Below, piece by piece: positions 6,807-8,710 of a stretch of DNA of 8,710 nucleotides. Below the pieces are notes generated by a model. That model did no database searches, had not been told where the DNA came from, and saw only the letters and a program-made list of their open reading frames with translations. This stretch comes from Clostridia bacterium (lineage in GTDB: Bacteria > Bacillota_E > SLMV01 > PUMD01). The stretch lies in the NCBI GenBank assembly GCA_003562655.1, contig PWUC01000211.1:1-8710 (forward strand), in the 5' to 3' direction. Position 1 is the first letter of the stretch. Each line of letters begins with the position of its first letter. Made by a program: the position numbers and the translations under genes.

Positions 6807-8710
6807 GGGTCCACCACCTCCTGAACTCCGACCACCTGCATGCGCCCCTTCTCAACCGCGTTAGCCGCCGCGTATTCGTTCATCGCCGCATGGGCCTCGG
6901 TGTAGGTCAATCCCTCTTTTGATATGCCAGGCGGCGAGAAGTGTTTGAGGTCATCGACCCCGGCCACCGTGTACAGGTGATCCATCAACCTGATGCCGAG
7001 ATCCGATCCCCTGAATCTCGCCCTGCCACTGTGTCGAAACCTGGATCGGGCGCAGGCGCCCAGCCGCGCGGCCGCGCCGAACATGGAGTAGCTCAACCGG
7101 ATGCCGAGGCCGGCCTCCCAGCTGAACAGGTCGTTGGCCTCGTCGATTATGATCTCATCGTAGGTCAGTTCAACCTGCTCGGTTTCTTCCGGGTATGCCA
7201 GCCCGTCCCCCGCTATCGTCATGCCGGCCGGCATCTGCTCGAAGGAGGGACTCGAGATTTTTCTGCTGTCGCTCATTTGCATGAACTGCGCCGAGGCGAA
7301 GTAGCCCTGCACGGACGAGGTGTGTGCGTGATCAGAACCCTGACCGCCCAGCTGCACGAGGGAGAGGCTGTACACGCGCGGCACCGGAACGGTTATGGGC
7401 CCCACGTTTTCAGTGAGGTCAGTGTTTCCGTATCTCGTTATGCTCCTGCTCAGAGGAAGGACCCGCTGTCGAACGGTGATTCCCCCCATGGGGTGAACGA
7501 CAGCGATTCCCTGTTCACTATCAGGCAACTCGCGCAGAGTGACGAGGGCTGGCTCGCCGGGCGGCAGTTCGCAGTTCCAGTTGCGCGCGTCCTCCAGCGC
7601 GGCGATTAACTCCCGCAATGGATCGGGGGGCGTCAACTCGGGCTGCTCCCGTCTGCCGATGCTCCGGTCAAATGAAATGGAACCGCTGAAACCACAGACC
7701 CGGACCGTGGCCTCGCCACGAGCCTGCCAGGGGGCCGGGCCCGCCAGCATGAGATCGAGGGAGACCGCCATCAGGACCCTGTCATTTCGCTTCAGGGTGA
7801 CCCCGGCGCCGATGTCCGCCGCGAAGCGAAACGGTGAAAACTCAAAGAGCACATCGAACAGGAGAACGCCGGAGATGCTGTATATGTTCCCAAATCTGGT
7901 CGTGTGCGCTGCGTAGAGGTCGACCCGCGCGCCAACCTGGCAGGTGTTGGAGGTGAGGGCGACGTAGGCTTCCAGGCGTATGCGCGGGTTGTCCCCGGTG
8001 GTGAGACTGACGGCGATCCGGTCCAGATCGGGGAAGTTTGGAGGGGGTAGGAACCTCGGATTCAGGCCGCCGACAGACAGGGCGAAATTCGGCCGCCCCG
8101 ACCATCGGAGGCGCATGGCCATGTCTCCGGTCAGGCTGTACTGGATAATGCGTGAGTCATAGAGAGTGGCGTCGATCTCCGCCTCACCCCTGGCTAAATC
8201 CACGACTCCCAGTACATCCATGTGAATGAGCACGAGTGCCGCGTCACCACCCGGCAGCGCCATTCGCATCCGCCCCAGCACCACGAGTTCAACGGGCGAG
8301 GGAAAGGTGAGGATCACACCGATTTCCGCGGTCAAAATGGCTGGACTGCCCCAGCCGAGAATGGCCATCGGGCCGATGACAAACCGATCCTGCGCCCGCG
8401 GGAATACCCGCTCGAGGTCGCTGATCAACTGGGGGGCATTTCTCAATGGATCCTTCGGGAAGAGAGTTGAACCCAGAGTCTGGTTCTTGAGGCCTTCCCG
8501 GAGTACCGCGCTGGTCAGGGTGCGGTGGACGCCGATCAGGCCCCCGACCCCGTTGAGTGTGAAGCCGAACCCGAGCTGGATCGGAGGGAACTCGGCGCAG
8601 ATGATGACGAGAAGCGAGAACCCCTCGGATCCATCCGGCAGGCGGGTAGTGAGTATCCCGACGGCGGTCAGAACGAGGCTCTCGTGGAAGGCGAGCTGCA
8701 GAATCCCAGC
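6803..8710 (-). CDS. DUF6603-type protein, 5'-truncated by window edge (C-terminal 635 residues)
   Basis: The reading frame is open from the right edge of the window to a TGA at 6805-6803, so the start lies outside. The TTG at 8446 is internal: the 88 codons before it already read as family sequence, including EFPPIQLGFGFTLNGVGGL at window residues 40-58. Further blocks I associate with DUF6603 are VIGPMAILGWGSP (111-123), GDNPRIRLEAYVALTSNT (239-256), FSPFRFAADIGAGV (291-304) and LAGPAPWQARG (322-332). They form short alternating hydrophobic strands separated by turns, so the fold is probably almost all beta. From about residue 345 a different module follows, containing VVHPMGGITVRQRVLPL (404-420), YFASAQFMQMSDSRKISSPS (470-489) and a helical tail, TYTEAHAAMNEYAAAN, ending QEVVDP. 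No signal peptide can be judged because the N-terminus is missing. Its stop overlaps the start of the next gene. The molecular function of DUF6603 is not established. The family assignment is from memory of the motifs, not from a search. Confidence 0.9.
   Translation of the reverse strand, partial: AGILQLAFHESLVLTAVGILTTRLPDGSEGFSLLVIICAEFPPIQLGFGFTLNGVGGLIGVHRTLTSAVLREGLKNQTLGSTLFPKDPLRNAPQLISDLERVFPRAQDRFVIGPMAILGWGSPAILTAEIGVILTFPSPVELVVLGRMRMALPGGDAALVLIHMDVLGVVDLARGEAEIDATLYDSRIIQYSLTGDMAMRLRWSGRPNFALSVGGLNPRFLPPPNFPDLDRIAVSLTTGDNPRIRLEAYVALTSNTCQVGARVDLYAAHTTRFGNIYSISGVLLFDVLFEFSPFRFAADIGAGVTLKRNDRVLMAVSLDLMLAGPAPWQARGEATVRVCGFSGSISFDRSIGRREQPELTPPDPLRELIAALEDARNWNCELPPGEPALVTLRELPDSEQGIAVVHPMGGITVRQRVLPLSRSITRYGNTDLTENVGPITVPVPRVYSLSLVQLGGQGSDHAHTSSVQGYFASAQFMQMSDSRKISSPSFEQMPAGMTIAGDGLAYPEETEQVELTYDEIIIDEANDLFSWEAGLGIRLSYSMFGAAARLGACARSRFRHSGRARFRGSDLGIRLMDHLYTVAGVDDLKHFSPPGISKEGLTYTEAHAAMNEYAAANAVEKGRMQVVGVQEVVDP
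6817..6822 (-). promoter_or_regulatory. Ribosome binding site for the 993-aa protein gene
   Basis: On the minus strand AGGAGG lies 10 nt before the ATG at 6806, within the last codons of the DUF6603 gene. Together with the ATGA overlap of stop and start (6806-6803), this points to translational coupling of the two genes. Confidence 0.8.

Noticed and set aside
6803..8446. TTG at 8446 as the true start of the DUF6603 gene (547 aa)
   Set aside because: The same frame is open to the window edge, and the 88 codons before it contain typical DUF6603 sequence such as PPIQLGFGFTLNGVGG. The start must be off the right edge.
1..8710. tRNA, rRNA, CRISPR array, insertion sequence or inverted repeats
   Set aside because: The whole window is covered by three continuous protein-coding frames, and I saw no tandem repeats, terminal inverted repeats, transposase motifs or tRNA-like segments.

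Overview
This window is one tightly packed, GC-rich (by eye a little over 60% GC) stretch in which essentially every base is coding on the minus strand. It holds three very large genes read right to left. The first two overlap by 4 bp and the third follows after 17 bp, so they look like one operon. The first gene enters from the right edge without its start and the last leaves over the left edge without its stop. No RNA gene, mobile element, CRISPR array, promoter or terminator is visible. The only non-coding DNA is the 17-bp gap.

Layout, in order of transcription: (1) 8710-6803, the last 635 residues of a DUF6603-type protein (domain of unknown function), rich in predicted beta strands, with an extra C-terminal module. 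(2) 6806-3825, a 993-residue protein of unnamed family with conserved blocks at both ends and a two-helix membrane hairpin inserted in the middle. (3) 3807-1, at least 1269 residues of a third unnamed protein that begins with a charged helical or coiled-coil stretch and continues through a string of conserved blocks.

From memory, all three have the look of families that occur side by side in scattered bacterial genomes and are mostly deposited as 'hypothetical protein'. I know of no assigned biochemical role for proteins 2 and 3. The ATGA overlap and minimal spacing suggest coordinated production, as expected for parts of one large assembly, but the sequence does not prove a complex. None of the three shows a clear enzyme signature such as a Walker A motif, a protease or nuclease motif, or a metal-binding Cys cluster.

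The organism cannot be named. High GC, good Shine-Dalgarno sites and mixed arginine codons (CGG, CGC, CGA, AGG and AGA all used) fit a GC-rich bacterium. An archaeon is not excluded. The window is best read as the middle of an uncharacterised multi-gene locus whose flanks, off both edges, would probably reveal the system.
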